Below are positions 6,493 through 8,121 of a stretch of DNA of 8,121 nt, in pieces (the first letter of the stretch is position 1; every line of letters starts with the position of its first letter). The translations under genes were made by a program, and so were the position numbers. The notes under the pieces were generated by a model. It worked only from the letters and a program-made list of their open reading frames with translations. It made no database searches and was not told the origin of the DNA. This DNA is from an uncultured Rhodospirillaceae bacterium. GTDB lineage: Bacteria; Pseudomonadota; Alphaproteobacteria; RF32; CAG-239. The DNA lies in assembly GCA_900320035.1 (NCBI GenBank), contig ONQU01000151.1, forward strand, positions 1-8,121. The letters are read 5' to 3'.

Positions 6493-8121
6493 ATGGCTCA
6501 GAAAAAAATAAAGAAAAAACAAAAAAAATCATTGTGGCATAAAATGTTTTGTGTCTGCTTAGGTATTTGTTTTATTGTGCTGCCTATTTTGATGTTTATC
6601 AGTTTGTACAGTTATCATCCGGAAGATCCGTCTTATAATAAGGTTACCGACCATGCCGTGGAAAATATTCTTGGTTTGTTTGGTTCTTACAGCGCTGATT
6701 TTATTTTGCAATCTTTTGGTTTAGCTTTGATAATTTTTCTGCTGGTGCCGTTTTTTTGGGGTATTGCACTGCTGCGGTATTATTCGTTTGCTGAATGGAA
6801 ATCGCGTGTTTTCGCTTGGTTGGTCGGGATGCTTTGTTTGGCTTGTTTTTTTGATTTGACTTGCCGTAGTTTTTTAGGTGGGTTTGAACTGCCTAACTTA
6901 GCCGGTGAATGGTCACGCTCGCTTAGCCGGCCGCTTAATACCGTTATTAACCAACTGAATTTTCCGTATAATAAGGTGCTTTTAGATGGTATTATTTTGT
7001 TTGTAGCCTTTTTTGCCTTTAATTTTGCTGCCGGTGTAACATTTAAGTTTTGGTTGAATATGGGAATCAAATTTTTATGTTTGTGCCGTAATTTGGGTAA
7101 TTTGATTATCAGTGGCGGAAAAAAGATAGCTAAAATACGTGATATCGGTGAATTTAAAGAGCTTAACCCGCGTTATTTGCAATCTAAAATGCAACATTTT
7201 GATAAACCGCGCTTAAAAATTCATCGTGAGCCGGCATTTGAACATACTCCTGACGTTGCCGAATCTGGTAAAACGCAGAATAATGGGTTGACGATTGAAA
7301 TTTCGGATGCTGTTAAAGCAGCACCAGCAATAAATGGTGCCGGGACGCCAAAAGACGATGGCGGGGCTATTAGCAATAGTTACAATCCAACTTTTGATTT
7401 TATGAACGAAAGCGATATTGCTAATCAAAATACGAAGAAGACAAATAAAAAAATGACGCCTAAAGATATTTATCAGACGGAGGGCGGAAAAGTTGTTAAC
7501 CTTAATGAGGTGGCTAAAAAAAGTTCGGCAAAAGAGGGAAGCTCTACTCAGGATACCTCGGCTAAAGCAGGCGAAAAAAATATGCCGAAACAAGACAAAT
7601 CGGTAGCCTATACCTTGCCAGATATTAACTTATTATCAGTGCCGCAAAATAAGACCATTGTTTATGATGAGGAAACGCTCAAAGTTAATGCTGCAAAATT
7701 AGAGAATGTTTTAAACGATTTTGGTATTCATGGTAAAATTGTTCGCGTTCGTCCAGGGCCGGTGGTGACCCTTTATGAATTGGAACCGGCACCAGGGACA
7801 CGGACGGCTCGGGTTATCGGGCTTTCCGATGATATTGCACGCTCAATGGCCGTGGCTTCCGTCCGTATGGCCGTGGTAAGCGGTGCGAACACAATTGGTA
7901 TTGAATTACCGAATGCCAAACGTGAAACAGTATGGTTACGCGAGTTGTTTGAGGATGAAACATTTAAAAACAGTAAGAACATTTTAAATGTGGCTTTAGG
8001 TAAAGATATCGGTGGTCAGCATGTTTACGCCGATTTATCTAAGATGCCGCATTTGTTGGTGGCCGGTACAACCGGTTCCGGTAAGTCGGTCGGGGTTAAT
8101 TCGATGATTTTATCTTTATTA
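6493..8121 (+). CDS. ftsK: DNA translocase FtsK, N-terminal 543 residues (cut by window edge)
   Basis: FtsK anchors at the division septum and pumps DNA to resolve and segregate chromosome termini. The frame stays open to the edge. A very basic N-terminus (KKIKKKQKK) precedes four likely membrane helices (about 17-40, 70-95, 105-121, 164-185), with YHPEDPSYN (41-49) typical of FtsK after helix 1. A hydrophilic Ala/Lys/Asn-rich linker spans about 205-372. The motor begins at YTLPDINLL (373-381), followed by the alpha domain with GPVVTLYELEPAPG (422-435) and GLSDDIARSMAV (443-454), then HLLVAGTTGSGKS (520-532), whose GTTGSGKS is Walker A. The Walker B motif, the rest of the beta domain and the gamma (KOPS-reading) domain lie beyond the edge. 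AGAGGG ends four bases before the ATG at 6493. SpoIIIE is the sporulating-bacteria counterpart; the lineage favours FtsK. Confidence 0.95.
   Translation, partial: MAQKKIKKKQKKSLWHKMFCVCLGICFIVLPILMFISLYSYHPEDPSYNKVTDHAVENILGLFGSYSADFILQSFGLALIIFLLVPFFWGIALLRYYSFAEWKSRVFAWLVGMLCLACFFDLTCRSFLGGFELPNLAGEWSRSLSRPLNTVINQLNFPYNKVLLDGIILFVAFFAFNFAAGVTFKFWLNMGIKFLCLCRNLGNLIISGGKKIAKIRDIGEFKELNPRYLQSKMQHFDKPRLKIHREPAFEHTPDVAESGKTQNNGLTIEISDAVKAAPAINGAGTPKDDGGAISNSYNPTFDFMNESDIANQNTKKTNKKMTPKDIYQTEGGKVVNLNEVAKKSSAKEGSSTQDTSAKAGEKNMPKQDKSVAYTLPDINLLSVPQNKTIVYDEETLKVNAAKLENVLNDFGIHGKIVRVRPGPVVTLYELEPAPGTRTARVIGLSDDIARSMAVASVRMAVVSGANTIGIELPNAKRETVWLRELFEDETFKNSKNILNVALGKDIGGQHVYADLSKMPHLLVAGTTGSGKSVGVNSMILSLL

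Noticed and set aside
6780..7982. Minus-strand open frames at 6780-7070, 7213-7593 and 7773-7982
   Set aside because: They are antisense to ftsK, whose reading frame is uninterrupted from 6493 to the edge and carries clear domain motifs.

Overview
The window reads as a piece of chromosome from an AT-rich (roughly 40% GC by eye) alphaproteobacterium, possibly host-associated. The evidence is a MetRS of the alphaproteobacterial type-1 style (four-Cys zinc knuckle, KFSKS loop, FGRSSSPQN stretch), a four-helix FtsK with a short linker, a fabD-fabG pair and CTTGAC-like -35 elements. The lineage is inferred from protein character only; no rRNA or other marker is present.

Layout from left to right. 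Positions 1-150 are an edge region that cannot be assigned to a gene with confidence. Positions 151-4193 hold a compact minus-strand operon read from right to left: metG (methionyl-tRNA synthetase), a membrane-anchored protein with a degenerate staphylococcal-nuclease-like domain, and a TrkH-family potassium transporter. metG has a promoter and a perfect Shine-Dalgarno sequence. The metG stop overlaps the next start as TAATG, and the second stop codon lies inside the Shine-Dalgarno of trkH, so the three genes are probably translationally coupled. Positions 4311-4552 hold a doubtful small two-helix membrane ORF on the minus strand whose stop codon falls inside an intrinsic terminator. Positions 4572-4616 are a second strong terminator, closing the fabD-fabG operon (minus strand, 4640-6338). 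A divergent 154-base intergenic region follows. From 6493 to the right edge the plus strand carries the first 543 codons of ftsK, cut by the window just after Walker A.

The genes are mostly housekeeping: translation (metG), entry into type II fatty acid synthesis (fabD loads malonyl onto ACP, fabG reduces beta-ketoacyl-ACP), potassium uptake (trkH) and chromosome segregation at the septum (ftsK). No mobile element, CRISPR array, tRNA, rRNA or defence system is visible. The least explained element is the membrane-anchored SNase-fold protein, whose fold is suggested but whose catalytic residues appear to be lost. I see no convincing new system here.
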